The notes: a model not told the origin generated them from the letters alone. 64,000 nt of DNA from Salinirubellus salinus (GCF_025231485.1 NZ_CP104003.1:3921960-3985959); one strand, 5' to 3'. Positions 32,689 through 41,958 are shown, counted from the stretch's first letter. Numbers and translations: made by a program.

Positions 32689-33437
32689 CCGCGAGCGAGT
32701 CGTCCGAGTCGGTCGACCGGCCCGAACCCGACCGCCTGGTCGCCGAGAACGTCGTCACGGGGTACGGCAGCTCCGAGATACTCCACGGCGTCTCGGTGCG
32801 GAGTCACGACGGCGTCACCTGCATCTTCGGCCCCAACGGGAGCGGGAAGTCGACGCTCATCAAGGCGCTCAACGGCATCGTCCCCATCTGGGAGGGGTCC
32901 GTCCAGTACGGCGACACCGACCTGACGGAGTACAACGCGAACCAGGTCGTCGAGAGCGGCATCATCACCCTCCCGCAGGACGGCGGGCTGTTCCCGAACC
33001 TCACCGTCCGGGAGAACCTCGAGATGGGTGGCTACACGGTCTCCGACAAGACCGCCGTCGACGACCGTATCGAGGCGTCGCTGACCGCGTTCCCGGCGCT
33101 CCGCGACAAGCTCCAGAGCAGGGCGAAGTCGCTGTCCGGCGGCCAGCAGATGATGCTCAGTTTCGCCCGGGCGATGGTCTCCGACTCCGACGTCTACCTG
33201 CTCGACGAGCCGAGCGCGGGACTCGCCCCGGCGCTCGTCGACAACGTCATCGACCAGGTGCGGACGCTCGTCGACCACGGCGCACAGATCATGCTCGTCG
33301 AGCAGAACGTCAGGGCCGCGCTCCGCATCGCGGACCACGTCTACATCCTCGCGCAGGGGGAGAAGCATTTCGACGGCCCACCGTCGGAGCTGAGTGAGGA
33401 GGACGAGCTCATTGAGCTGTACCTCGGGCTCGGGTAG
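32685..33437 (+). CDS. livF: Branched-chain-type ABC transporter ATPase 2 (LivF-like)
   Basis: The 250-residue ATPase has Walker A GPNGSGKST, LPQDGGLFPNLTVRENLEMG (the LivF-typical Q-loop region), signature LSGGQQMMLSFARAM, Walker B VYLLDEPSAG and MLVEQNVRAAL. It forms the ATPase heterodimer with LivG. Its TAG stop is followed immediately, with no spacer, by the stop of the minus-strand MmgE/PrpD gene. Confidence 0.92.
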   Translation: MTASESSESVDRPEPDRLVAENVVTGYGSSEILHGVSVRSHDGVTCIFGPNGSGKSTLIKALNGIVPIWEGSVQYGDTDLTEYNANQVVESGIITLPQDGGLFPNLTVRENLEMGGYTVSDKTAVDDRIEASLTAFPALRDKLQSRAKSLSGGQQMMLSFARAMVSDSDVYLLDEPSAGLAPALVDNVIDQVRTLVDHGAQIMLVEQNVRAALRIADHVYILAQGEKHFDGPPSELSEEDELIELYLGLG

Positions 33438-34772
33438 CTACCGTCGAGCGGTCGCACAGAGGGTGGCGGGGGCCGCCTCCCCGCTCCGGGCCGCGTCCCA
33501 CAGGGTCCTCGTCGGCTCGTCACCGAGGAGGGGCACGACGAGCTCGTCGAACTTCTCCCGGAGCTCCGGCTCCCGCCACGGACGCTCGGCCCCACCGCGG
33601 GCGTGTTCGACCTCGGCGGTGCGCTCGCTGCCGTCGGTGAACCGGACGGTGACCCGGCTGCTGCGTGTGTCCGGGAGCCGCGCCGCGATGTCGTCGGCGA
33701 CGACGACCTCGACGCGCTCGGCGAGGTCGAACGTCTCCTCGGAGAGCGACTCGTCGGCGAACGACTCCCGTCCGGAGGTACCGTGCAGGAGTCGGGTGGC
33801 GACGGCGTACGGCACGGAGAACTTCGCCTGCAGCGCGTTCGTCGGGCGAGTGGGTGTGAGTCCGGCGGCCGTCGGGTAGGTCTCGACCAACACCGACGCG
33901 ACGGCCTCGGGGTCGATGGGAGCATCGGCAGTCAGGTCGTCGAGCGCGTCGAGTGTCGGATGGGTGTACCGGCAGGCGGCGTGGCGCTTGAAGTAGCCGC
34001 CGAGCACGTCCCACCGCTCGCCGAGCCCGTCGGCGAGTTCGGCGCTGTCGAACCCCTCACCCGTGGTGCGCGCGAGGTGGCGGGCGACGCCGTCGTCGAG
34101 TCCGGTGAACCCGGCCCGCGCGAGGTCGACCGCGAGTACGCCGTCGAGGTTCGCCTTCCCCGCGTAGCTGTTCCGGACGGTCGCCCCCTCGGTGGCGGTG
34201 GCCATCAGCGTCTGCTGGGCGCTGTTCGCGGCGATGCGCATGGCCGTGAGCGTCGTCTCGGCGTCACAGCCACGGAGTCGGGCGACGCCGGCGGCCGCAC
34301 CGACCGCACCCCAGATGCCGTGTGGGTGGTAGCCGTCGGCCAGTGGGTAGCTGGCGCGAGCGACGCGGGCACAGACCTCGTAGCCGGCGACGAACGCCGC
34401 CACGAACTCGTCGGCGCTCGCATCGCGGGTCTCCCCGACGGCCAGCACCGCGGGGAGGACGTGGATGGCCGGGTGGCCGGCGGCGTACTTGTGGCCCTCG
34501 TCGAGTTCGAGTACGGTCCCCCCGGTTCCGTTGACGAGCGCGGCGAACCGAGGTTCGAGTCGGTGGGCCGTCCCGAGCACCGTCGCTTCACCGGGGGTCT
34601 CCGCGGCGAACCGGTCGGCCAGCGCGGCCGTGTCGGGGTCGGTCGACCCACCCACGATGGCCCCGACGGTGTCCGCGAGGACCAGTCCGACGTGGTCCCG
34701 GACCGCGGACGGGAGGTCGGCCGCCTCGAGGTCGGCCGCGAACGCCGCCGCCGTGCGCTCGTACTCGCTCAT
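33438..34772 (-). CDS. MmgE/PrpD-family protein, copy 1
   Basis: The 444-residue protein has the MmgE/PrpD two-domain pattern: a helical N-terminal domain with DTVGAIVGG, TGGTVLELDEGHKYAAGHPA and YHPHGIWGAVGAAA, then a C-terminal lid domain with KRHAACRYTHPTLDAL. The family includes 2-methylcitrate dehydratase, cis-aconitate decarboxylase and iminodisuccinate epimerase, all acting on branched or amino-dicarboxylates. Placement between ABC transporter blocks suggests it processes the imported compound. It is convergent with livF with no gap. Reaction not assignable. Confidence 0.85.
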   Translation of the reverse strand: MSEYERTAAAFAADLEAADLPSAVRDHVGLVLADTVGAIVGGSTDPDTAALADRFAAETPGEATVLGTAHRLEPRFAALVNGTGGTVLELDEGHKYAAGHPAIHVLPAVLAVGETRDASADEFVAAFVAGYEVCARVARASYPLADGYHPHGIWGAVGAAAGVARLRGCDAETTLTAMRIAANSAQQTLMATATEGATVRNSYAGKANLDGVLAVDLARAGFTGLDDGVARHLARTTGEGFDSAELADGLGERWDVLGGYFKRHAACRYTHPTLDALDDLTADAPIDPEAVASVLVETYPTAAGLTPTRPTNALQAKFSVPYAVATRLLHGTSGRESFADESLSEETFDLAERVEVVVADDIAARLPDTRSSRVTVRFTDGSERTAEVEHARGGAERPWREPELREKFDELVVPLLGDEPTRTLWDAARSGEAAPATLCATARR

Positions 34773-34920
34773 GCTGGCTCACCGCCCGCTGTGGGACGAA
34801 GTCGCATATCGGCACTAGGTGGAGCCAGTGTCGACTTAGCTGTTACCCGTGACTGGGCAGCCGCGAGCGGTGCGCTATCGTCGGAAACACCTTGTACCCG
34901 GTCTGCCTGCATCCGGGCAG

Positions 34921-34947
34921 ATGCGACCCGAGGAAGCCGGCCGATGA
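34921..34947 (+). CDS. Eight-residue leader ORF coupled to the EamA gene (tentative)
   Basis: ATG CGA CCC GAG GAA GCC GGC CGA TGA ends in an ATGA overlap with the EamA start at 34944. No clear TATA box precedes it. It is one of several tiny coupled ORFs in this window; it could be chance. Confidence 0.25.
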   Translation: MRPEEAGR

Positions 34948-35819
34948 CCACCGTCGGAATCGCCCTCGCCCTGCTGTTCGCGGCGCTGATGGGGACCGCG
35001 AGTATCTTCTCCCGCCGCGGGCTCGAGCACGCCCGGCCCGCGTTCCTGCTGCTGACGTCGCTCACGGTCGCGGCCCCCGTGTTCCTCGCGCTGGCGGTGG
35101 TCACGACCGACGTGGCGGCTGCAGACCCCGGCCTCGTGGCGCTCGTGGCGCTCAGCGGCGTCGTTGGGAGCGTCCTCGCCCGCGGGCTCTACTTCCTCTC
35201 CATCGAGGTCGTCGGTCCGGGGAAGGCACTGTCGCTGGTGGCGGTCTCGCCGCTGTTCGTCGCCGTGCTCTCCGCGCTGTTCCTCGGTGAACCGGTCACG
35301 CTCGCGGTCGCGGGCGGGACCGGCGTCATCGTCCTCGGGGTCGCGGGGCTCTCGCGAGACTCGCGGGCGGAGGTCGAACGCCGGAACCGCTCGCCGCTCG
35401 TCCTCCTGACACCCGTTGGGGCGGCGCTGCTCATCGCCGTCGCGGTCGTCATCCGGAAAGCGGCGCTCAACGGCGGTATCGACCCCATACTCGCGGGTGC
35501 CGTCAACATGAGCGCGGCGTGGCTGGTCGTCGCGCCGGTCGTCGTCGGCCGGTGGCACGCCGACCTCCTGACCATCGACCGACGAGGCCTCCGGCAGTTC
35601 ACGATCGCCAGCGTCCTCATGGCGCTCGGCTTCGTCTGCTACTTCGTCGGGCTCCAGCGGACGCCGGCGAGCGTCTTCTTCCCACTCGTCCAGACACAGC
35701 CCGTGTTCGCCGTGGGCCTCTCGGCGCTGTTCCTCGGCGGCCTCGAACTCGTCTCCAGACGGTCGGCCCTCGCGGCGGTCGTCATCGTCGTCGGTGCGGT
35801 ACTCGTGACGCTCGGGTAG
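34944..35819 (+). CDS. EamA-family (DMT superfamily) membrane transporter
   Basis: The 291-residue protein has about ten hydrophobic segments in two EamA repeats: GIALALLFAALMGTASIF onward, and a second half from about residue 150 (LTPVGAALLIAVAVVI). PASVFFPLVQTQPVFAVGLSALFLGG is a typical repeat ending. DMT transporters export or import small metabolites such as amino acids or nucleosides. It is divergent from the MmgE/PrpD gene and precedes the ABC binding protein. Direction and substrate are unknown. Confidence 0.87.
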   Translation: MTTVGIALALLFAALMGTASIFSRRGLEHARPAFLLLTSLTVAAPVFLALAVVTTDVAAADPGLVALVALSGVVGSVLARGLYFLSIEVVGPGKALSLVAVSPLFVAVLSALFLGEPVTLAVAGGTGVIVLGVAGLSRDSRAEVERRNRSPLVLLTPVGAALLIAVAVVIRKAALNGGIDPILAGAVNMSAAWLVVAPVVVGRWHADLLTIDRRGLRQFTIASVLMALGFVCYFVGLQRTPASVFFPLVQTQPVFAVGLSALFLGGLELVSRRSALAAVVIVVGAVLVTLG

Positions 35820-35860
35820 CCGCCACGTACCAGCCCGTGGCTCGCTGGGCCGCACGAAAT

Positions 35861-35895
35861 TATAAATATCACCGGGGTCAACCGGATATCACCGG
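35861..35895 (+). promoter_or_regulatory. Promoter of the ABC binding-protein gene with three phased ACCGG motifs
   Basis: TATA-like tataaat at 35861-35867 lies 34-40 nt before the ATG at 35901. ACCGG occurs at 35871, 35881 and 35891, exactly one helical turn apart; a 10-bp atatcaccgg is repeated at 35866-35875 and 35886-35895. Sites stacked on one DNA face between TATA and start suggest a repressor or multimeric regulator. Confidence 0.5.
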
Positions 35896-35900
35896 TATGC

Positions 35901-37229
35901 ATGAGTAAAGATAGCAACCCCCGAATCGGGAGTCGTCGGACCTACCTGAAAGCGATCGGTGTCGGCGTCACTGCGGGCCTTGCCGGGTGTACGAGCAACG
36001 ACGGCAACGACGGGAACGGTGGAACGGACGGGAACGGTGACTCCGGTGGAGATGGCGGCGACGGTGGTGGCGGCACGGCGACCGGCACCCCCGGTGGGAA
36101 CACGGTCGAAGAGGTCGTCATCGGCGCGAACCACCCGTTGAGCGGGTTCCTCGGTGCGGCCGGGCAGGCGATGACGAACGCGGGCAAACTCGCGACGATG
36201 CACGTCAACGAGGAGGGCGGCATCGAGTCGCTCGGCGGTGCCCAACTCACGTTCGTCAGCCGCGACAACAAGGGGACACAGGAGGAGGGTGGCCCCGTCG
36301 AACAACAGCTCATCGAGGAGGACGGCGCGCACGTCGTCACGGGCTGTTACTCCTCACCGGTGACGCTCGCGGCCACACAGGTCGCCGAACGGGCCGGCGT
36401 CCCCCACATCATCGACGTCTCTGTCGCGAACAGCATCCTGCAGGGGCGTGGGCTGAACTACGCCTACCGCATCCAGACGCCGGCCAGCGGGATGGCGGGT
36501 GACTACGCACGGTTCATGCCGGAACTCGCGCGGGCAAACGACGTCACGATGGACACCGCCTCGATCGTCTACCTCGACAACGCGTTCGGGCAGTCCATCC
36601 GCGACACGCTCATGTCGGCGCTCCCGGAGCAGAACGTCGAGGTCCTCGAGGACTCGGCGTACACGTTCGGGCAGGAGTCGATGGACACGGAGGCGACCCG
36701 CGTGAAGCAGGCGGACGCCGACGCGTTCATCTTCGTCGGCTACGGTGGCGGCGGTATCCGGATGATGCAGTCGCTGCAGAACGTCGACTACCGCCCGCCG
36801 CTGCTCACGGGCACGTCGACGCCGACGTTCACCGACAACGACATCATCAAGCAGATCGGGAAGTTCGCGAACGGTGGGTTCGGGAACAACTACCAGTTCG
36901 ACTTCAACAAGGAGCAGACGAACAAGATTTTCGCCGACTACCGCCGCGAGTTCGGGCGTGAACTCGGCGTCACGCACGCCGCGATGACCTACTCGGTGGT
37001 GAAGGTGGTACAGGCGGCGCTGGAGGAGGCGGGCTCGGCCGACCCCGAGGACATCAACGAGACGCTGAAGACCATCACCGTCGAGGACCACCCGGCCGCG
37101 ATGCCGCCGATCGAGTTCCAGGAGAACGGTGAGAACGCGAACGCGCTCTCGCCGATGTTCCAGGTCCAGAACCTCGAGGGACTCGTCGTCTGGCCGGAGC
37201 GGTACGCGCAGAGCGAGGCACAGTTCTGA
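35901..37229 (+). CDS. livK: ABC transporter substrate-binding lipoprotein (branched-chain amino acid/amide type, LivK-like)
   Basis: The 442-residue protein has a twin-arginine motif (SRRTYLKAIG, residues 11-20) and a lipobox LAGC with the lipidated Cys30, then a Gly/Asp/Asn-rich haloarchaeal linker to about residue 70. The mature domain starts EEVVIGANHPLSGFLGAAG, typical of periplasmic-binding fold type I proteins of the Liv/amide/urea group. It should be exported folded and anchored outside the membrane. It is followed by permease genes at 37277 and 38211. Its strong promoter region differs from the other genes, suggesting separate control. Confidence 0.93.
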   Translation: MSKDSNPRIGSRRTYLKAIGVGVTAGLAGCTSNDGNDGNGGTDGNGDSGGDGGDGGGGTATGTPGGNTVEEVVIGANHPLSGFLGAAGQAMTNAGKLATMHVNEEGGIESLGGAQLTFVSRDNKGTQEEGGPVEQQLIEEDGAHVVTGCYSSPVTLAATQVAERAGVPHIIDVSVANSILQGRGLNYAYRIQTPASGMAGDYARFMPELARANDVTMDTASIVYLDNAFGQSIRDTLMSALPEQNVEVLEDSAYTFGQESMDTEATRVKQADADAFIFVGYGGGGIRMMQSLQNVDYRPPLLTGTSTPTFTDNDIIKQIGKFANGGFGNNYQFDFNKEQTNKIFADYRREFGRELGVTHAAMTYSVVKVVQAALEEAGSADPEDINETLKTITVEDHPAAMPPIEFQENGENANALSPMFQVQNLEGLVVWPERYAQSEAQF

Positions 37230-37276
37230 CCCGGCACGAGAACAATCTTTAACAACCCGTTCACCCACCTTCGCAC

Positions 37277-38209
37277 ATGCTCATCCCCCTCATTATCGAC
37301 GACATCGTCAGTGCCGTCAGCGAGTTCGCTGGCGACGTCGTCTCGCTCGACCCAGTACTGTTGCAACTCACCATCTTCGCGCTCCTGCTCGGCGGGGTGT
37401 TCGCGCTGGCCGCACTCGGCCTGACGATGATATTCGGCGTGATGGACGTCGTGAACTTCGCCCACGGCATGCTCATCGTGGCCGGGATGTACACCGTCTA
37501 CTTCGTCACGACGACGGTCGGCATCAATCCGCTCGCGGCCCTGCCCATCGCGGTGGTCGCACTGTTCGCGCTGGGCGTCGTCATCAGCGTCACGGCCATC
37601 GAACCCATCATCGAGGCGCCCGAGGAGAACCAGTTCATCGTCACGCTCGGCATCTCGTTCATCCTGCTCGCGGCCGTGCAGATCTTCTTCACACCGGACC
37701 CACGGTCCATCGTGATGGACCTCGGCCGCTACCAGCTGTTCGGCGCCCAGATTCCGAAGGGGCAGGCGTACGCCCTGGCCATCGCGATCGTCGCCATGGC
37801 CGCGCTGTGGGTGTTCCTCCAGCGGACGGAGCTGGGGACGGCCATCCGCGCGACCGCAGACAACCGCGAGGGTGCCTGGTACGTCGGCATCGACGTGCCG
37901 AACATCGACCACATCACGGTCGGCATCGGGAGCGCGCTGGCCGGGCTGGCGGGCGCGGCTATCGTCATCTTCTCGCCGTTCGACCCGTTCATCGGCGAGA
38001 GCTACCTCGTGAAGGCGTTCGTCATCGTCGTGCTCGGCGGGCTCGGCTCGCTGCCCGGCGCGTTCGTCGGCGGGCTCATCGTCGGTGCGATTCAGGTGTT
38101 CGGCGGGTTCTACCTGCCGGGGACGACCAACGAGATCGTCATCTTCCTGCTGTTCGTCCTCCTGCTGTACCTGAAGCCGACCGGCCTGTTCGGCGAGCGG
38201 AGGGCCTGA
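37277..38209 (+). CDS. livH: Branched-chain-type ABC transporter permease 1 (LivH-like)
   Basis: The 310-residue membrane protein has about eight hydrophobic helices, the early ALAALGLTMIFGVMDVVNFAHG segment and the GSALAGLAGAAIV and VLGGLGSLPGAFVGGLIVGA motifs of LivH permeases. It lies 47 bp after the binding-protein gene; the short AT-rich ctttaaca upstream may be an internal promoter or processing site. It is separated from the LivM-like gene by a single base. Confidence 0.92.
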   Translation: MLIPLIIDDIVSAVSEFAGDVVSLDPVLLQLTIFALLLGGVFALAALGLTMIFGVMDVVNFAHGMLIVAGMYTVYFVTTTVGINPLAALPIAVVALFALGVVISVTAIEPIIEAPEENQFIVTLGISFILLAAVQIFFTPDPRSIVMDLGRYQLFGAQIPKGQAYALAIAIVAMAALWVFLQRTELGTAIRATADNREGAWYVGIDVPNIDHITVGIGSALAGLAGAAIVIFSPFDPFIGESYLVKAFVIVVLGGLGSLPGAFVGGLIVGAIQVFGGFYLPGTTNEIVIFLLFVLLLYLKPTGLFGERRA

Positions 38210-38210
38210 G

Positions 38211-39269
38211 ATGGCGGACAGCACCTCCACCGAGACCGACGTCGGCGGGGTTCTGACCCGCCTCGACGAGCACGAGTACAGCGCCTACATCAAGGCGGTG
38301 CTCGGGTTCGGCCTACTCGCGGCGCTCCCGTACCTCATCGAGATCGAGATGGCGGGACTCAGTCTCGGTAGCGTCCTCACGCTGAAGATCCTCATCGTCA
38401 CGCTCGTGTTCGCGTTCTCGAGTCAGGCGTGGAACCTCATCTCCGGGTTCACCGGCTACTTCTCCTTCGGCCACGCTGCGTTCTTCGGCATCGGCGCGTA
38501 CGCCACCCAGAAGCTCGCTATCGACTTCGGCATCAACCCGTGGTTCGGGATGCTCGTCGGCGGCGGCGTCGCCGTGTTGCTCGCGCTGCTCATCGGCTTC
38601 CTGAACTTCCGGTACGAGCTCAAGGGCCACTACTTCGCGCTGGCGACGTTCGCGTTCGCCATGCTGATGGGTGTCGTCGTCCGGAACACGAAGGAACTCG
38701 GCGGCGCCATCGGCTACTACCGGCCGTTCCCCCGCGACTACGGCGCGGAGTACGGGCTGGCCGCGTTCCAGTTCCAGAGCGACCTGCCGTACTACTACGT
38801 CATCTTCGGGTTCCTCGTCATCGTGACGGCCGTCGCGTACGCGCTGAAGGAGTCACAGCTCGGGCTGTACCTGTTCGCCATCCGTGAGAACGAGGACGCC
38901 GCCGCCAGCGTCGGCATCCCCACGTTCCGCTACAAGATGCTCGCCATCAGCCTCTCGGCGTTCTTCACGGCGTGGGCGGGCGCGTTCTGGAGCATGTACT
39001 TCGAGATCATCCGTCCGGAGACGGTGTTCGGCCTCTCGAAGAACGTCGAGGTGCTGCTGCCGGCGGTCGTCGGGGGTCTCGGTACCATCCCTGGCGCCAT
39101 CATCGGCGCGCTCTTCGTGTTCCCGCTCGCGGAGTTCTTCCGCGCGAACGTCGACCAGATCATCGGCCTCGACGACGTGGTCTACGGTGTCGCACTCGTA
39201 CTCATCGCGCTCGTGTTGCCGAACGGCCTCATCTCGATCCGCAAGCGCATCAGGGAGTGGCGGGACTGA
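38211..39269 (+). CDS. livM: Branched-chain-type ABC transporter permease 2 (LivM-like)
   Basis: The 352-residue membrane protein has the LivM signatures LISGFTGYFSFGHAAFFGIGAY and VVGGLGTIPGAIIGALF, with about ten hydrophobic segments. It pairs with LivH to form the channel. One base separates its stop from the next gene, a short-chain dehydrogenase, so that enzyme is probably made with the importer and may act on the imported compound. Confidence 0.92.
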   Translation: MADSTSTETDVGGVLTRLDEHEYSAYIKAVLGFGLLAALPYLIEIEMAGLSLGSVLTLKILIVTLVFAFSSQAWNLISGFTGYFSFGHAAFFGIGAYATQKLAIDFGINPWFGMLVGGGVAVLLALLIGFLNFRYELKGHYFALATFAFAMLMGVVVRNTKELGGAIGYYRPFPRDYGAEYGLAAFQFQSDLPYYYVIFGFLVIVTAVAYALKESQLGLYLFAIRENEDAAASVGIPTFRYKMLAISLSAFFTAWAGAFWSMYFEIIRPETVFGLSKNVEVLLPAVVGGLGTIPGAIIGALFVFPLAEFFRANVDQIIGLDDVVYGVALVLIALVLPNGLISIRKRIREWRD

Positions 39270-39270
39270 G

Positions 39271-40038
39271 ATGCACGTCGACCTCTCCAATCGGACGGCC
39301 ATCGTCACGGGTGCGAGTTCGGGCATCGGTCGTGGTATCGCGCTCGCGCTCGCCGACGCGGGTGCCCGGGTCGTCGTCGCGGACCTCGAGGAGACGCCAC
39401 CCAGCGACGCCGACCGGACGACCGCCGAACGTGTCGACGACCTGGGCGGGACGGCCGCGTTCGTCGAGTGCGACGTGACCGACGACGACGCCGTCGCCGC
39501 GCTGGTCGACGCGACCGTCGAACGGTTCGGCGGCCTCGACATCCTCGTCAACAACGCCGGCATCTCGCACGCGGGGACGGTCGAGGAGACCACGCCCGAG
39601 GAGTGGCACCGCGTGCTGGACGTGAACCTCACGGGCGTCTACCACGGTGCCCGGCACGCGATGCCGTACCTGAAAGAGAGCGACGCGCCGCGCATCGTCA
39701 ACGTCGCGTCCCAGCTCGCGTTCGTCGCCCAGCCGGAGAAGCCGGCGTACCTCGCGTCGAAGGGGGGCGTCGTCTCGCTCACCCGGTCGCTAGCGGTCGA
39801 CTACGCCGACGTGCCGGTGCTCGTCAACGCGGTCTGCCCGGGCGTCGTCGAGACCGAACTGACGAGAGACTCGCTCGCCGACCCGGAGCGTCGAGCCGAG
39901 TTCGAGCGACAGACCCTGCTCCCGTATCTCGGCCAACCCGAGGACGTCGGCGCGATGGCGGCGTTCCTCGCCTCGGACCACGCGCGGTTCGTCACCGGTC
40001 AGAGCTTCGTCGTCGACGGCGGCTACACCGCCCAGTGA
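39271..40038 (+). CDS. Short-chain dehydrogenase/reductase, copy 2
   Basis: The 255-residue classical SDR has VTGASSGIG, NNAG, Tyr-x3-Lys in YLASK and a C-terminal FVTGQSFVVDGG. It ends the livK-livH-livM operon with a one-base spacer to livM, so it is likely co-expressed with uptake. An NAD(P)-dependent hydroxyl oxidation of an imported hydroxy-acid is plausible. Its stop abuts the convergent MmgE/PrpD gene, forming TGATCA. Confidence 0.9.
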   Translation: MHVDLSNRTAIVTGASSGIGRGIALALADAGARVVVADLEETPPSDADRTTAERVDDLGGTAAFVECDVTDDDAVAALVDATVERFGGLDILVNNAGISHAGTVEETTPEEWHRVLDVNLTGVYHGARHAMPYLKESDAPRIVNVASQLAFVAQPEKPAYLASKGGVVSLTRSLAVDYADVPVLVNAVCPGVVETELTRDSLADPERRAEFERQTLLPYLGQPEDVGAMAAFLASDHARFVTGQSFVVDGGYTAQ

Positions 40039-41403
40039 TCACGGCCTGAGCGTGGCTCCCACGGCTCGGACCTGACTGTCACGCACGCCGAGCAGCGCGT
40101 CCAGCGCCCCGGGTGCCTGCTCGGGGCCGAGCCGCGACGCGAGCAGGCGGTCGAACTTCGCGACGAGCCTGGCCTCCCCGGGGAAGTTCCGGTAGTCGCC
40201 GGGAGCGTCGATGCACTCGCTCTCGACGGTCCTGCCGTCGGTGTGGGTCACCTCGACCCGCGCGCTCCAGTGCTCGGGGAACAGCTCCTCGTACTGCTCG
40301 TCGTGGTGGAGCTGGACGCGCTCGGCGAGCGCCCGGGTCTCGGAGTCCTCGAGTGCGTCGCCGGTGAAGTCGTCGAGCCAGAGGTCACGGCCCCCGACGG
40401 CGAGGTAACGGCCGAGGACGTAGGGGATCGAGAACTTCGCGCTCGTCATCGTCGTGTAGTCGGTGTAATCGAGGTCGCAGGCGTTGCGGTAGGCGTACAC
40501 GTCGACGGACTCGACGTCGTCGACCCGCACGTCGTCGACGACTCGTTCGAGCGCCCCGAGCGGCGCGTGGGTGTACCGGCACGACGGCGTGAACTTGTAG
40601 TAGTTCTCCAGTATCGTCCACTCGTCCCCGAGGGCGGCGAAGGACTCGTCGAACGCCTCACCCTTCATCTCCCGGAGAGGGTCGTACACCTCGGTCATTG
40701 CCGACCGGGACCCGTCGAGTCCGGCCACCGCCGCGAGCGCGGCGTTGACGCCGGCCTGTGCGGAGAATCCCGCGGTGAAGTTCCGGGCGGGCGTGCCCTC
40801 CTCGTAGGGGTCGTGCATCGAGACGACCGCGAGGTTCGCCCCGAGCCGGAAGGCCTCGGCGACGGTCTCCTCGTCGGCCCCCATCGCGATGGCCCCCGCC
40901 ACGGCCGGGCCGATTGTCGTCCACGTCGAGTGGGGGTCACGGAGGAGCCACGGCAGTGCCTCGTTCATCCGGTCTTTCATCAGGAAGATGGCGTTCTCGA
41001 TACGGGTGCACAGCTCGTACGCCCTCACGACGCCCTCGAGGAACGCCTCGCCGTCGGCGTCGTGGGCTTCGGCGAGCGCGAACCCGCCGACGACGATGCT
41101 CGCGCCGACGTGCCCGCCGGTGTTGTGGCCCTCCTCGACCTCGGGGGTGATGGCCGCGGTCGCGTTCAGGAGCGCGGCGCTCCCCGGGTCGGTCGTCCGG
41201 GTGGTCCCGACGACGCTCGCGTCGCCCGGCGGGAGCGACATCCCGGTCGCGACCCGTTCGTTCGCGTCGGTGTCCACGCCGGCGACCGCCGCCGACAGGA
41301 CGTCCGCGACGACGTGCGTCCCGCGCGTCATGGCTTCGTCGGGCACCGGTGCCGAGAGGAACGCCACCGCGTCCTCTATCCACGCTCTGTCTTCGCTTCC
41401 CAT
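40039..41403 (-). CDS. MmgE/PrpD-family protein, copy 2
   Basis: The 454-residue protein has the family pattern: AALLNATAAITPEVEEGHNTGGHVGA, DPHSTWTTIGPAVAGAIAMGA and a C-terminal FTPSCRYTHAPLGALERV segment equivalent to KRHAACRYTHP in copy 1. It is clearly a distant paralogue of the protein at 33438. A TATA-like cgttatctc is 25-33 nt before the ATG. It is convergent with the dehydrogenase gene with no spacer. Candidate reactions are dehydration, decarboxylation or epimerisation of a dicarboxylate; none can be picked. Confidence 0.83.
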   Translation of the reverse strand: MGSEDRAWIEDAVAFLSAPVPDEAMTRGTHVVADVLSAAVAGVDTDANERVATGMSLPPGDASVVGTTRTTDPGSAALLNATAAITPEVEEGHNTGGHVGASIVVGGFALAEAHDADGEAFLEGVVRAYELCTRIENAIFLMKDRMNEALPWLLRDPHSTWTTIGPAVAGAIAMGADEETVAEAFRLGANLAVVSMHDPYEEGTPARNFTAGFSAQAGVNAALAAVAGLDGSRSAMTEVYDPLREMKGEAFDESFAALGDEWTILENYYKFTPSCRYTHAPLGALERVVDDVRVDDVESVDVYAYRNACDLDYTDYTTMTSAKFSIPYVLGRYLAVGGRDLWLDDFTGDALEDSETRALAERVQLHHDEQYEELFPEHWSARVEVTHTDGRTVESECIDAPGDYRNFPGEARLVAKFDRLLASRLGPEQAPGALDALLGVRDSQVRAVGATLRP

Positions 41404-41457
41404 GCCAACTCCTCCTGGGCGAGCGAGATAACGTTTCGCCCGCCTGTCGTCGGGGTG

Positions 41458-41865
41458 TCAGTCGCTGGCACGCACGTCCGGCACCGCGAGCACCGGTCGG
41501 TCGGCGCCGAGCAGCACCTGCTGGGTCGTGCTCCCGAAGACGGCCTTGCCGGTGGGCGAGCGTTGCCGCGAGCCGATGCAGATACAGTCGACCTCGAGGT
41601 CGGCGGCGACCTCGACGACCGCGGCGGCGGGGTCGCCGCTCGACTCGGCGAGGGTCACGTCGAAGCCGGCGTCGGTGAGTGCCTCGCGGGCGCGGCGCAC
41701 CGAGGCCACCTGGTCGACGTACGCTCCCTCGGGGTTGTCGGTGAAGTCGTGGTGCACGACGACCGCGGTGTCCTCGGGGTCGAACAGGTCCGTGACGGCC
41801 TGGGCCTGCCGCCGGGCCCGCCCCTCGTCCTCGCCGACCGCGAGCAGTATCCGTCGGGTTGCCAT
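41458..41865 (-). CDS. UspA-family universal stress protein
   Basis: The 135-residue protein has the UspA fold with an N-terminal RRILLAVGEDE strand and the nucleotide-binding GSRQRSPTGKAVFGSTTQQVL segment followed by PVLAVP. Such proteins bind ATP and modulate stress responses or partner enzymes; in haloarchaea they often sit near transporter genes. It has its own TATA-like gaatatgc 23-31 nt upstream and is divergent from the CoA-transferase unit at 41959. Confidence 0.88.
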   Translation of the reverse strand: MATRRILLAVGEDEGRARRQAQAVTDLFDPEDTAVVVHHDFTDNPEGAYVDQVASVRRAREALTDAGFDVTLAESSGDPAAAVVEVAADLEVDCICIGSRQRSPTGKAVFGSTTQQVLLGADRPVLAVPDVRASD

Positions 41866-41930
41866 ACCCGCCGGTCGCCCGACTACCGCATATTCCTGTC
41901 TATCAGGGGAGTGATACGTCGGGGGAGACG

Positions 41931-41937
41931 TTATTAC
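41931..41937 (+). promoter_or_regulatory. TATA box placed for a leaderless start at the mini-ORF 41959
   Basis: ttattac is 22-28 nt before the ATG at 41959 but 90-96 nt before the CoA-transferase ATG at 42027. Standard spacing would start the transcript on the mini-ORF. Confidence 0.5.
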
Positions 41938-41958
41938 GGCCGGTGCCGACCCGCAGGT

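Noticed and set aside
31939-39269. Importer for leucine, isoleucine and valine
   Set aside because: The family also carries amides, urea and other small acids; nothing nearby points to branched-chain amino acid catabolism, so the substrate is left open.
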